64,000 nucleotides of DNA from Nocardia miyunensis NBRC 108239. Lineage in GTDB: Bacteria; Actinomycetota; Actinomycetes; Mycobacteriales; Mycobacteriaceae. The notes beneath the pieces were generated by a model, which was given only the letters and a program-made list of their open reading frames with translations, made no database searches and was not told the DNA's origin. Location of the stretch: positions 1 through 64,000 of the forward strand of contig NZ_BDBQ01000054.1 of assembly GCF_001613065.1 (NCBI RefSeq), written 5' to 3'. The translations under genes and the position numbers were made by a program. This document shows positions 25,513 through 32,358 of this stretch, piece by piece (positions within the stretch are counted from its first letter, which is position 1; each line of letters begins with the position of its first letter).

Positions 25513-26142
25513 TCACGCGGTGGCGCTGGCAGGGCCGGGGAGTACGTCGTCGCCGAGTTGCTCGGCGACAAAGCCGGTCGCGAGGGTCAGCGCCGCGTCG
25601 TGCCCATCGGCGGCGAGCGGGAGCCATGGCAGCGCCAGTTCAGTCATCACAGCCCCGACATGACGGTCGGCCAATGCCCTGAATTTCTGGTTACCGTCGC
25701 GAACCTTGTTGGTACCCAACGGAATATCCGGATCGAGCTGGGTGCGGAAGACGAGGTGGTAGCGGTCGCTGTGGGCGCGGGCCAACATCTCCAGATATTC
25801 CAACCCTTCCGGGGCGCAGACTTCACCGCGATACTCGAGCGCGGCCCGGTAGTAGCCGAGCGCATCAGGGACCGCGCGGTCGACCAAAACCACATCCCCG
25901 TGCAGCCAAGCTTCGAGTTCGTTGCTGATCCCGCGCGTCATGATCCACAACGTCGAAGTCCAGGTGTGATTCCACAGGATCGGCAACCCCATACGTTGGG
26001 CTTGTTCGCCCAGGTCCGCGACCGTGGAGACCTGCAAGCCCGTCCGCCGTAGCTCGTGAGCCAGCCGGGCCAGGAAGGTGCTCTTACCGGTGGAATGGGT
26101 ACCGACCACCGCGATGGTGACCGGCTGATCGAGGGTATTCAC
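25513..26142 (-). CDS. P-loop ATPase/kinase, NadR/AAA_28-like
   Basis: A 209-residue P-loop NTPase. It has the Walker A motif GTHSTGKST near residue 14, DVVLVDRAVPDALGYYRAAL in the position of the NadR-like kinase DRxxxD region, and a lid-like ARAHSDRYHLVFRTQ. This is close to the small-molecule kinase branch (NadR C-terminal domain, AAA_28). GTG 26142 is chosen because AAGGAGG lies 6 bases before it; it overlaps the stop of the exonuclease gene by 4 bases. Pairing of such kinases with a CYTH protein suggests nucleotide or phosphate-ester chemistry. Substrate unknown. Confidence 0.85.
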   Translation of the reverse strand: MNTLDQPVTIAVVGTHSTGKSTFLARLAHELRRTGLQVSTVADLGEQAQRMGLPILWNHTWTSTLWIMTRGISNELEAWLHGDVVLVDRAVPDALGYYRAALEYRGEVCAPEGLEYLEMLARAHSDRYHLVFRTQLDPDIPLGTNKVRDGNQKFRALADRHVGAVMTELALPWLPLAADGHDAALTLATGFVAEQLGDDVLPGPASATA

Positions 26143-26759
26143 CACAAACCTCCTTCAGGTTCTGGGGCAGACAGGAACTCGGGAAGGCCAGCCGCAGTGA
26201 CCAATTCGGGCCAGTCCAGGTCGCCATCGGTGATCAACGCGCACAGCAACTGCCATGCGGCCCAGGTGTCGTATCCGGCGCGGTGATAGCCCTGTCCGAC
26301 AATGGAATTGGTGTCGAGGTTGCCGCGTTCGATGAGCTTGTCCAGCGCATACGAGTCCAACCCCGCCCAGACCGTCTTGGCCAGCCGCAAGGTATCCAGG
26401 ATGAGCGGCGGGTTCCAGTCCGGCAGATGTGCTGCGAGAGCTTTGCGCTCGACAGTTGCGTTGTGGGCGACCAGCACGCGCCCGCACAGGGCTTCCTCGA
26501 TTTCCTCGGCGACGTCATGCCAGGGCGGGCAGTCGGCCAGGTCGCCGTTGGTGATTCCGTGGACTTTGCGCGTGACGATCGAGGTCACCGGCTGTTGCGG
26601 CTGGATCAGCCACGCCCGCAACGCATCCGGAGTTGTCGGCCCATCGACCAGCAACACCGCTATTTCGATGATCTCGGGCGGATTCTGCCCGTTGCCCTCC
26701 ACATCGACCACCGCCAACTGCCGCTCGTGCAGGGCGGTCGGGAACGGAATCGGGGTCAT
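26139..26759 (-). CDS. DnaQ-like DEDDh 3'-5' exonuclease
   Basis: A 206-residue RNase H-fold exonuclease. AVVDVEGNG supplies the first two acidic residues (DxE), LVAHNATVERKAL the ExoII motif (His-Asn-Ala, with Glu where Asp is more usual), and GYHRAGYDTWAAW the HxxxxD end. It is the size of a stand-alone proofreading- or oligoribonuclease-like enzyme. The ATG overlaps the preceding stop by 4 bases (ATGA). It is likely a nuclease of the accessory system, acting on DNA or RNA 3' ends. Confidence 0.87.
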   Translation of the reverse strand: MTPIPFPTALHERQLAVVDVEGNGQNPPEIIEIAVLLVDGPTTPDALRAWLIQPQQPVTSIVTRKVHGITNGDLADCPPWHDVAEEIEEALCGRVLVAHNATVERKALAAHLPDWNPPLILDTLRLAKTVWAGLDSYALDKLIERGNLDTNSIVGQGYHRAGYDTWAAWQLLCALITDGDLDWPELVTAAGLPEFLSAPEPEGGLW

Positions 26760-27028
26760 GATCGCGTGTTCTCCCTCGTGGTGGGCCAACCGAGATCGGC
26801 GCGGCCGTGCCGATAATGGTGGTGCGGCTTGTCAATGTCATGGACCTGGTAACCGTGACCGTGTTGCAGGAAGTAGCGGCGTTGTTCGTCCAGCCCGGCC
26901 ACGGGACAGATGTCGCACAGTTCCCGGATGCCGTAATGACCGTTGTAGTCGGCGATTTCGTGAGCGTATGCCACAGCGCAACTGGTCTTGCGGAACGGCA
27001 ACGCAGCGGCAGCGGTGCGCGCGGGCAT
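26756..27028 (-). CDS. Cys/His-rich protein or detached C-terminus of radical SAM protein
   Basis: 90 residues including KTSCAVAYAHEIADYNGHYG and ELCDICPVAGLDEQ, then a His-rich tail (DIDKPHHHYRHG). The CAVAYAH...CDICP segment looks like the C-terminal cluster-binding part of a radical SAM protein. Between this piece and the radical SAM gene upstream, a third frame reads plausibly (VIDLYESAAKIGGLIGDMP). One intact ancestral gene broken by frameshifts is therefore possible. As it stands it is an ATG-started coding frame coupled to the exonuclease by a 4-base overlap. Confidence 0.5.
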   Translation of the reverse strand: MPARTAAAALPFRKTSCAVAYAHEIADYNGHYGIRELCDICPVAGLDEQRRYFLQHGHGYQVHDIDKPHHHYRHGRADLGWPTTRENTRS

Positions 27029-27059
27029 GGCGACGGCCAGATGAACGGCATGTCGCCGA

Positions 27060-27923
27060 TCAGGCCGCCGATCTTCGCGGCACTCTCGTAGAGGTCAATG
27101 ACCGCGCTGTGATTAACGGCGAACCGGGCCGACCGCCCTCGGCAGCCTCGAGAATCCGCCGCTCCAACTCTTCCGGAAACACCTTGCGGCGGGCACCGTC
27201 CGGATACGGTTCGGGCAATCCGTTCGCCCGGTAGTAGTCGCGGATCTGATCTTTGAAGAACAAACCGGTGAACACCGTCGCATGCGCATGGTGGCTCAGC
27301 GCGAGCGCGCGGCGTAGATGCTCGTCCGAATCGTTGAGCCCCGGCACGATCGGCCGCCAGTACAACACCACCCGATACCGGTCCGCGCGCTCGAACGCCG
27401 TCGTCAGTGACTGCGCCGCGATCGACGAGTCCACCGGCTCCACACGGGGATCATCGATTCCCGAATGAGTCACCAGCACAGTAACTTTGAGATTCTTGAT
27501 CGAGTTCAAGACCGCGCAGTCCTCCGGCTCGATCCGCCACCGGGTGATCACCAGGACATGATTGGTCAGCCCGCGCGTGTCCAGTAGTTTCAGCATGTTC
27601 AAGGTGTGCTGCTTGACCCTCGGCAACATCGGATCGGTAGCCCGATTCAGCAACTGAATCGGCGTCACGTGCGGCCGGAAGTACCGATGACCGGTCAGCA
27701 GATCAGCGGCCTCGCGATCGTCCATCAGTGCGCGCGGCACCTTCATTTCGAAGTTCTCGAACAGATGCCGCACGCAATACCCACAATCCAACGGACATCC
27801 GACGATCCAGTTCAGACTGAGCCCGGACTTGCGGTACTCGATCACCTCCGACAGTTCCGGCCGCATCCTCGCTCGCTGCGCCGCGTCCAACAGCGGAACG
27901 CCGTGGCGGGTAGTCGTTGTCAT
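27060..27923 (-). CDS. Radical SAM protein (possibly C-terminally frameshifted)
   Basis: A 287-residue radical SAM enzyme. GCPLDCGYC provides CxxxCxxC at residues 43, 47 and 50 for the [4Fe-4S] cluster. It is followed by a barrel with QLLNRATDPMLP, VLVITRWRIEPED and VLYWRPIVPGLND, resembling the spore photoproduct lyase-like branch. The last ~25 residues (GRPGSPLITARSL...) look unlike the family, and another frame continues better, so the end may be frameshifted into the next open frame. First gene of the leftward accessory operon, divergent from the XRE regulator. Confidence 0.82.
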   Translation of the reverse strand: MTTTTRHGVPLLDAAQRARMRPELSEVIEYRKSGLSLNWIVGCPLDCGYCVRHLFENFEMKVPRALMDDREAADLLTGHRYFRPHVTPIQLLNRATDPMLPRVKQHTLNMLKLLDTRGLTNHVLVITRWRIEPEDCAVLNSIKNLKVTVLVTHSGIDDPRVEPVDSSIAAQSLTTAFERADRYRVVLYWRPIVPGLNDSDEHLRRALALSHHAHATVFTGLFFKDQIRDYYRANGLPEPYPDGARRKVFPEELERRILEAAEGGRPGSPLITARSLTSTRVPRRSAA

Positions 27924-28034
27924 GGCCTGCGCCTCCCACTCGATTCCAGGCCACCGGTTTCGCGGTGCCTGGATAGAGCAGACCGCCGCAGCCCCCGGGC
28001 AAGGAAGATGGCAAATCGCCGGAAAGCTGATTTG

Positions 28035-28048
28035 CCACCCCCAGGTGG
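28035..28048. promoter_or_regulatory. Small inverted repeat between radical SAM operon and XRE regulator
   Basis: CCACC-ccca-GGTGG in the divergent spacer between the radical SAM gene (start 27923) and the XRE-type regulator (start 28081). It lies 32 bases before the regulator start and could be its own operator, controlling both directions. Confidence 0.4.
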
Positions 28049-28080
28049 TGGGTAAGAATGAACCAATGCAGGGGGTACCG

Positions 28081-29562
28081 ATGAATGACCCAACCAGCGA
28101 GCCGGAACACGAACCGGCAGGCATCGCCGACGAGTTGGCGTGCGAAATCAAACGCCGCAGGCAGGCGGCGGGGCTGAGCCAGCGTCAGCTTGCTGCCAAG
28201 ATTCGCTACACCCGTCAGTACGTCGGCATGGCCGAAAGGCAAGACGCCGTGCTCCCGTCGCGCGAACTCGTGGCCGCGCTGGATGCCGAGCTAGGTGCTG
28301 ACGGTGTACTGGTCGCACTGCGCGCGCAGGCACACGACGTACAACGCTCTACGCGCAAGCGCAACAGGGCGACCGCCCCGGAGGACACGGGCACAGACGC
28401 CACAGTCATGTTGCGGGTTATCGTCGACGGCCGAGTCGTAACCCTGCCTCTCGACCCGCGTATCGTCGGTGCGGCGGGCGGCGGCCTTGCCAGTCCCGCT
28501 CGCAAATCCGAAGACGATGAGGATTTTTCTGTGATAAACCGTCGCGCACTCCTCACTCAAGGAATAGCAGTAGCGGCAACCGGCGCATTAGACCCCGACC
28601 TTATTCGAAACTCCGACCCTGTTGATGCTGTTGTTCGTACACGGCAAATTTCCGAACGCACTCTAGCTAGTTTTACTGCCGTGACACGCTTGCTTGCGGG
28701 TCAGCGGCAAAGTATTGCACCCGACGCGCTGTTGACACTCATTTCGGCGCATCGAAATTCGGTGACAACGCTGTTTCGGAGTGTGGCCGACGAGCATGTC
28801 AAAAATCAAATAGGTTTCCTCCTGGGTGAAACTTCAATCGTGGCGAGCCGTCTCTGGAGCGCGATCGGAGATCGTTCAATGGCGCTGGCGGGTTGCGCTT
28901 TCGCCAAGCGCCTTGCGGACGATATCAAAGACCCGGCACTCGGCGGTATCGCAAGAATATTCGAAAGCAATCTACGCTCGGACGCGGCGACCCTGATCGG
29001 ATCGGATGGAGATATCGTAGATGGCCTCCATTTACTCGGGGAAGCTGCCACCGTCGCCGATGCTCTGCCGCCCTCGGCGCAAGCTCGGATAGCGGCTGAG
29101 CAGGCTCAGGCGTTCGCAGTGTTGGAGCTTGCCAGGGAATGCCGGGAAGCGCTGGCGCGTGCACGTCGCGCTGTAGATGAGATCACAGAGCCCGATCAGA
29201 CTGGCCTTTTCAGCGATTGGAATCAGACACGACTTATGGTCTACGAAGGAACATGCTGGCTGTTCCTCAACAAACCTCGAAAAGCGATACATGCATTGAA
29301 TCAAGCCATCAGTGCAACGGCTGCGGATAATCGAAATGTCGCACTCGCGGCCCACGTCGACCTCGCGAGCGCCCATGTATTGAGTGGTGAACTAGAGGAG
29401 GGGTGCCGCATGCTGGGAGACGCATACGAAAGTCTCGTTGCGATGGGAAACTCGCGAGGGATCGACCGCGCCCAGCGCGCGCTTAGCCGATTCAAGCCAT
29501 GGCATACCGAAACATCAGTTCGGGACCTTCGAGAGAGGATAGAAACCCTCAAGGTGTCTTAG
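28081..29562 (+). CDS. XRE-family regulator with TPR-like C-terminal domain
   Basis: A 493-residue protein. An N-terminal helix-turn-helix (EIKRRRQAAGLSQRQLAAKI and RYTRQYVGMAER) is followed by a linker. Then comes NRRALLTQGIAVAATGA and a long alpha-helical region with repeated Ala/Leu pairs (AEQAQAFAVLELARECREAL, KPRKAIHALNQAI), like the TPR-type sensor domain of many actinobacterial XRE regulators. GGGGG before the ATG at 28081 decides the start; ATG 28066 is also open. Codon use is more AT-rich in the second half. It is divergent from, and probably controls, the leftward accessory operon. Confidence 0.85.
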   Translation: MNDPTSEPEHEPAGIADELACEIKRRRQAAGLSQRQLAAKIRYTRQYVGMAERQDAVLPSRELVAALDAELGADGVLVALRAQAHDVQRSTRKRNRATAPEDTGTDATVMLRVIVDGRVVTLPLDPRIVGAAGGGLASPARKSEDDEDFSVINRRALLTQGIAVAATGALDPDLIRNSDPVDAVVRTRQISERTLASFTAVTRLLAGQRQSIAPDALLTLISAHRNSVTTLFRSVADEHVKNQIGFLLGETSIVASRLWSAIGDRSMALAGCAFAKRLADDIKDPALGGIARIFESNLRSDAATLIGSDGDIVDGLHLLGEAATVADALPPSAQARIAAEQAQAFAVLELARECREALARARRAVDEITEPDQTGLFSDWNQTRLMVYEGTCWLFLNKPRKAIHALNQAISATAADNRNVALAAHVDLASAHVLSGELEEGCRMLGDAYESLVAMGNSRGIDRAQRALSRFKPWHTETSVRDLRERIETLKVS

Positions 29563-30274
29563 CATCACCAGTCAAGGAAGTTATGGCCGAGACCACCATA
29601 TTTGCGTCCAGCCGGTCCAAAGCCGCGTCCGGCGAATGTTGCTCCAGCTCATTTCGGGACATTCGGTGCGCGACGGCAATAACGTAAAAACCTGCGTGAC
29701 GCGCACACGCAATATCATTCGGAGCATCGCCAATGACGACCGTCCTACTTGCATCGAGCGTTGTGCTGTATCGAGCGGCGAACCGTTCGGCAACCACAGC
29801 AGGAAGCTCGAACCGGTCACGTGCGTCATCACCGAACGCGCCGATATCCAGATCCAGATGTTGGTCCAGTCCGGATACGCGAAGCTTGACTTCGGCTGCA
29901 ACACGTAGGTTTCCGGTCAACACCGTCTGCACGAACCCGTGTTCGTGCAGCGAGGCAATGGAATCGAAGGCACCGGGATACGCTGGCTGATCACGAGCAA
30001 GTTCCTGTTCCCCATCGGACATGACGCGAGCCAGTACCTCGTGAAACCGCGAAACACCTTGTTCGGCAACTTCGGATGGAACCCCCGAAGCGGCAGCAGT
30101 CTCCACAACGATCGACTGATCGGTGTAGCCATGCACGCGCGCCTTCGGAAAGACGATCGACTCCTCCGGCAGGCCATAGGTGCGGGCGACAGCCCTTCGG
30201 AGCCAACGCAAGTCAGCCGGAATCAAGGTGCCGTCGACATCCCACACGACCAGCCCCGCGTAAGCCGCACTCAT
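29549..30274 (-). CDS. HAD-superfamily hydrolase (phosphatase-like)
   Basis: A 241-residue HAD protein. VWDVDGTLIP is motif I (nucleophile Asp and acid/base Asp), VLTGN motif II and VIGDAPNDIACARHAG motif IV. A cap domain lies between motifs I and II. It is like phosphoglycolate phosphatase-type enzymes and probably removes phosphate from a small molecule. Its 3' end overlaps the end of the XRE gene by 14 bases, tail to tail. ATG 30274 is chosen; an alternative is 9 bases upstream. Base composition resembles the accessory block. Confidence 0.85.
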   Translation of the reverse strand: MSAAYAGLVVWDVDGTLIPADLRWLRRAVARTYGLPEESIVFPKARVHGYTDQSIVVETAAASGVPSEVAEQGVSRFHEVLARVMSDGEQELARDQPAYPGAFDSIASLHEHGFVQTVLTGNLRVAAEVKLRVSGLDQHLDLDIGAFGDDARDRFELPAVVAERFAARYSTTLDASRTVVIGDAPNDIACARHAGFYVIAVAHRMSRNELEQHSPDAALDRLDANMVVSAITSLTGDAKTP

Positions 30275-30405
30275 ACCGAACATTCTGGCACGCGGCCTCT
30301 CGGGGCCGCACTCTGCGCACCGTAGGGCTAGTTGTGCAACCTTGCTGCCGCAGTTGTAGTCGGCCCCGGTGCGTGCTCAGTTTCGGTAGCCGCGATACTC
30401 GACGG

Positions 30406-31722
30406 GTGACAGTTGGGGAATACGCAGGGATTTCGCTACAAGATGTCAACGACACGTGGCGCAATGGCGCAGTCTTCCTCCTACGAAAGCCCGCACGAGC
30501 ATCTGCCTCTGTGGCGATGGACAGCTGGGTCACGTCCGTGATCCAGGGCCAGAAGGCGGTCGTGAGCTGTGGGCCGACCTCGTCGACAGACATCAGTGGA
30601 ACATTCGCCGAGGCGTTGAACGCTGCCAACCGAGCGTTGGACTACTTGTCGGTTACCGGACGGGCAGACTGCGCGATTCGCGATGCACCTGACGATTCTC
30701 TGGTTTGGTGGCCGGATCCCGCAGCGGGCGGCGTGGTCATGCGATGTCAATTCGTCCAGCCGCTGGCGATCGAGATCAGTGCGACGGCCGTGGTACACGA
30801 TGCGAACGGAAACATCGTACCTTCGCTACCACCCAAGCCTTCGGCCGACGACGCGTTCAGATTCGTCCGAATGGCTCGAACTTCCGACGATCTATTCGAT
30901 GCATATCGCAACATGTTTCTGGCCTTCGAGTCGATACTGAGCGATATACGGCCCCGGGAGCGGGTACGTCTAAAGCAGCCGAGACTCATAGAGTGGCTAC
31001 CGTGCGTAAAAAAGTCACGCAACTCGGGCAACACAAAATGGGAAACCGAAAACGACTGGTTCCTTGACGCGCTGGACTGTGCAGATCAGCTCGTGCCCCT
31101 CTCCGACCTGACGCCGCCAAACGTGACGAACCATAAGAAGTGGATCCTCCGGCGGATCTACAGCGCTGAGCGGTCGGCCCTCATGCACGCCAAGCGCGGA
31201 CAGAACTACCTGCTGCCTCACGACGCGTCAGATAAAGCGGAGTTGGTCGAGTCGCTGGGCCGACTTTGGTACTACGTCAAGAACCTGATCGAAAAGCACT
31301 TCGAGGTCACGGGCCAGTCAAGCCACATGACGCCCTACACGATGAAGCTGCTAGCACAGGAGTTTCTACCGCAGTTCGGCCTAGTCGTCTCGGACTATGA
31401 TGGGCCAGCTCTTAATCCAGAGGGTGACAACCCGATTGGTGCCGACGCGCGCGTAGTGCACCTGCACGCGTCGGCACCACGAGTAGATCCCAACGACCCC
31501 AACCTATGGCGATTGTTGGCACATTGCGATGCAGCCGACGTCGTCCAGCTAAACGCGATTCGGCGATTCGGTCTAATGTTGCCGGACGGCAGCGGAGCGT
31601 GTCACGCCGTCTCGGAACTTGTGGGCCCGCTTATATTGGGCACCACAGTTGTGCGACTCGAAATGGACCATGGATTGCGTTACATCAGCCCGACAGGGCC
31701 ACCGCGCCAGTTCTCATCCTGA
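30406..31722 (+). CDS. Unknown protein with HEPN-like R-x4-H motif
   Basis: A 438-residue protein starting with GTG (VTVGEYAGISLQDVNDTW). No known enzyme motif is seen in the first half. The second half has DAYRNMFLAFESILSDI, then SAERSALMHAKRGQ (R-x4-H) and LWYYVKNLIEKHF. This helix order resembles HEPN-type proteins, which often act as RNases or are found in defence and toxin contexts. The upstream open extension lacks a start with ribosome site and overlaps the HAD gene, so it is not used. Composition is more AT-rich than the catabolic genes. No partner antitoxin was recognised. Confidence 0.55.
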   Translation: MTVGEYAGISLQDVNDTWRNGAVFLLRKPARASASVAMDSWVTSVIQGQKAVVSCGPTSSTDISGTFAEALNAANRALDYLSVTGRADCAIRDAPDDSLVWWPDPAAGGVVMRCQFVQPLAIEISATAVVHDANGNIVPSLPPKPSADDAFRFVRMARTSDDLFDAYRNMFLAFESILSDIRPRERVRLKQPRLIEWLPCVKKSRNSGNTKWETENDWFLDALDCADQLVPLSDLTPPNVTNHKKWILRRIYSAERSALMHAKRGQNYLLPHDASDKAELVESLGRLWYYVKNLIEKHFEVTGQSSHMTPYTMKLLAQEFLPQFGLVVSDYDGPALNPEGDNPIGADARVVHLHASAPRVDPNDPNLWRLLAHCDAADVVQLNAIRRFGLMLPDGSGACHAVSELVGPLILGTTVVRLEMDHGLRYISPTGPPRQFSS

Positions 31723-31756
31723 CGCGACTGTTCGAGTTCCCGACCGGCTGGTTACA

Positions 31757-31850
31757 GCGATAGCTCTCCGTCGGCCACCAACATTTGGCCGGTGACGAAC
31801 GACGGCTTCGTCCGAGAGCAGGAAGGCCGCCACGATGCGTTCATCACGCA
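31757..31850 (-). pseudogene. SDR 3'-end remnant
   Basis: This stretch is strongly similar to the 3' end of the SDR gene at 38410-39165. Both share GTTGGCC/ATTTGGCC, then CGGTGACGAACGA and TCGTCCGAGAGCAGGAAGGCC in the same order. The rest of the gene is missing. It marks the right border of the accessory island, where foreign DNA replaced or deleted the catabolic gene. Confidence 0.7.
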
Positions 31851-31869
31851 ATACAGCGAGCTACCGTTT

Positions 31870-31914
31870 CCGGTGACTCCGATGCGCAATCGGGTTGCGC
31901 GGCGGAGTCACCGG
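31870..31914. terminator. Two-tier hairpin terminator
   Basis: A 12-bp perfect stem (31870-31881 with 31903-31914, CCGGTGACTCCG and complement). After a 2-base bulge on each side comes a 6-bp stem (GCGCAA 31884-31889 with TTGCGC 31895-31900) and a 5-base loop. It is 7 bases beyond the stop of the leftward small gene at 31922. Confidence 0.8.
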
Positions 31915-31921
31915 AGAGTCG

Positions 31922-32260
31922 TCACCGCTGCGTGACCGTCTCGGTCATCGCCTCGTAGAGCATGGAGGCGCGTTCGGGGCCCATCGTGTCGCTGATGAGC
32001 ATCGCGCTGGTGCCGGCCCTGCCGTGCAGGTCCGCCATGGTGCGCTCGATGTCATCGGTCTCGATGTCGTAGAGGGCCAGGTACTTTCCCGGCGGAGGTA
32101 CTGCGCCGTGCTCGTTGCCGGTGATCTTGAAGCGCCGGGCGGAGACGAATCCGGGCACGGCGAGCACGTCGGGAACGTGCGTCCCGTCGTACCACTCGTT
32201 GTATTCCGAGTCCTGTCCTTCGACAGCATTGGTGAAGACCACGAATGTGTACTTCGGCAT
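31922..32260 (-). CDS. DUF4286/EthD-like small protein
   Basis: A 112-residue protein with YTFVVFTNAVEGQDSEYNEW and NEWYDGTHVPDVLAVPGFVS. This is the H/D-containing core of the dimeric alpha+beta barrel families (DUF4286, EthD-like) often found beside P450 and degradation genes. They are thought to assist in small oxidation or decarboxylation steps; the exact reaction is unknown. It sits about 100 bases downstream of the carboxylic acid reductase on the same strand. Confidence 0.8.
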   Translation of the reverse strand: MPKYTFVVFTNAVEGQDSEYNEWYDGTHVPDVLAVPGFVSARRFKITGNEHGAVPPPGKYLALYDIETDDIERTMADLHGRAGTSAMLISDTMGPERASMLYEAMTETVTQR

Positions 32261-32358
32261 CCCGTTCTCCTCGAATTGTTCACGGTCACTCGCGACCGTT
32301 GAGCCGTGGCGAGTAATGCCGGGCAGGTACCGGCATGTACTCCTGAATGTCCCTGCTG

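Noticed and set aside
30076..30405. Upstream extension of the 438-residue protein by about 110 codons
   Set aside because: It overlaps the HAD gene on the other strand, is rich in Arg/Pro as shadow frames are, and lacks a ribosome site; the GTG at 30406 begins a more natural sequence.
23142..31757. Attachment-site direct repeats, integrase or transposase at the accessory island borders
   Set aside because: None could be found by eye; island status rests on gene content, composition and the SDR fragment only.
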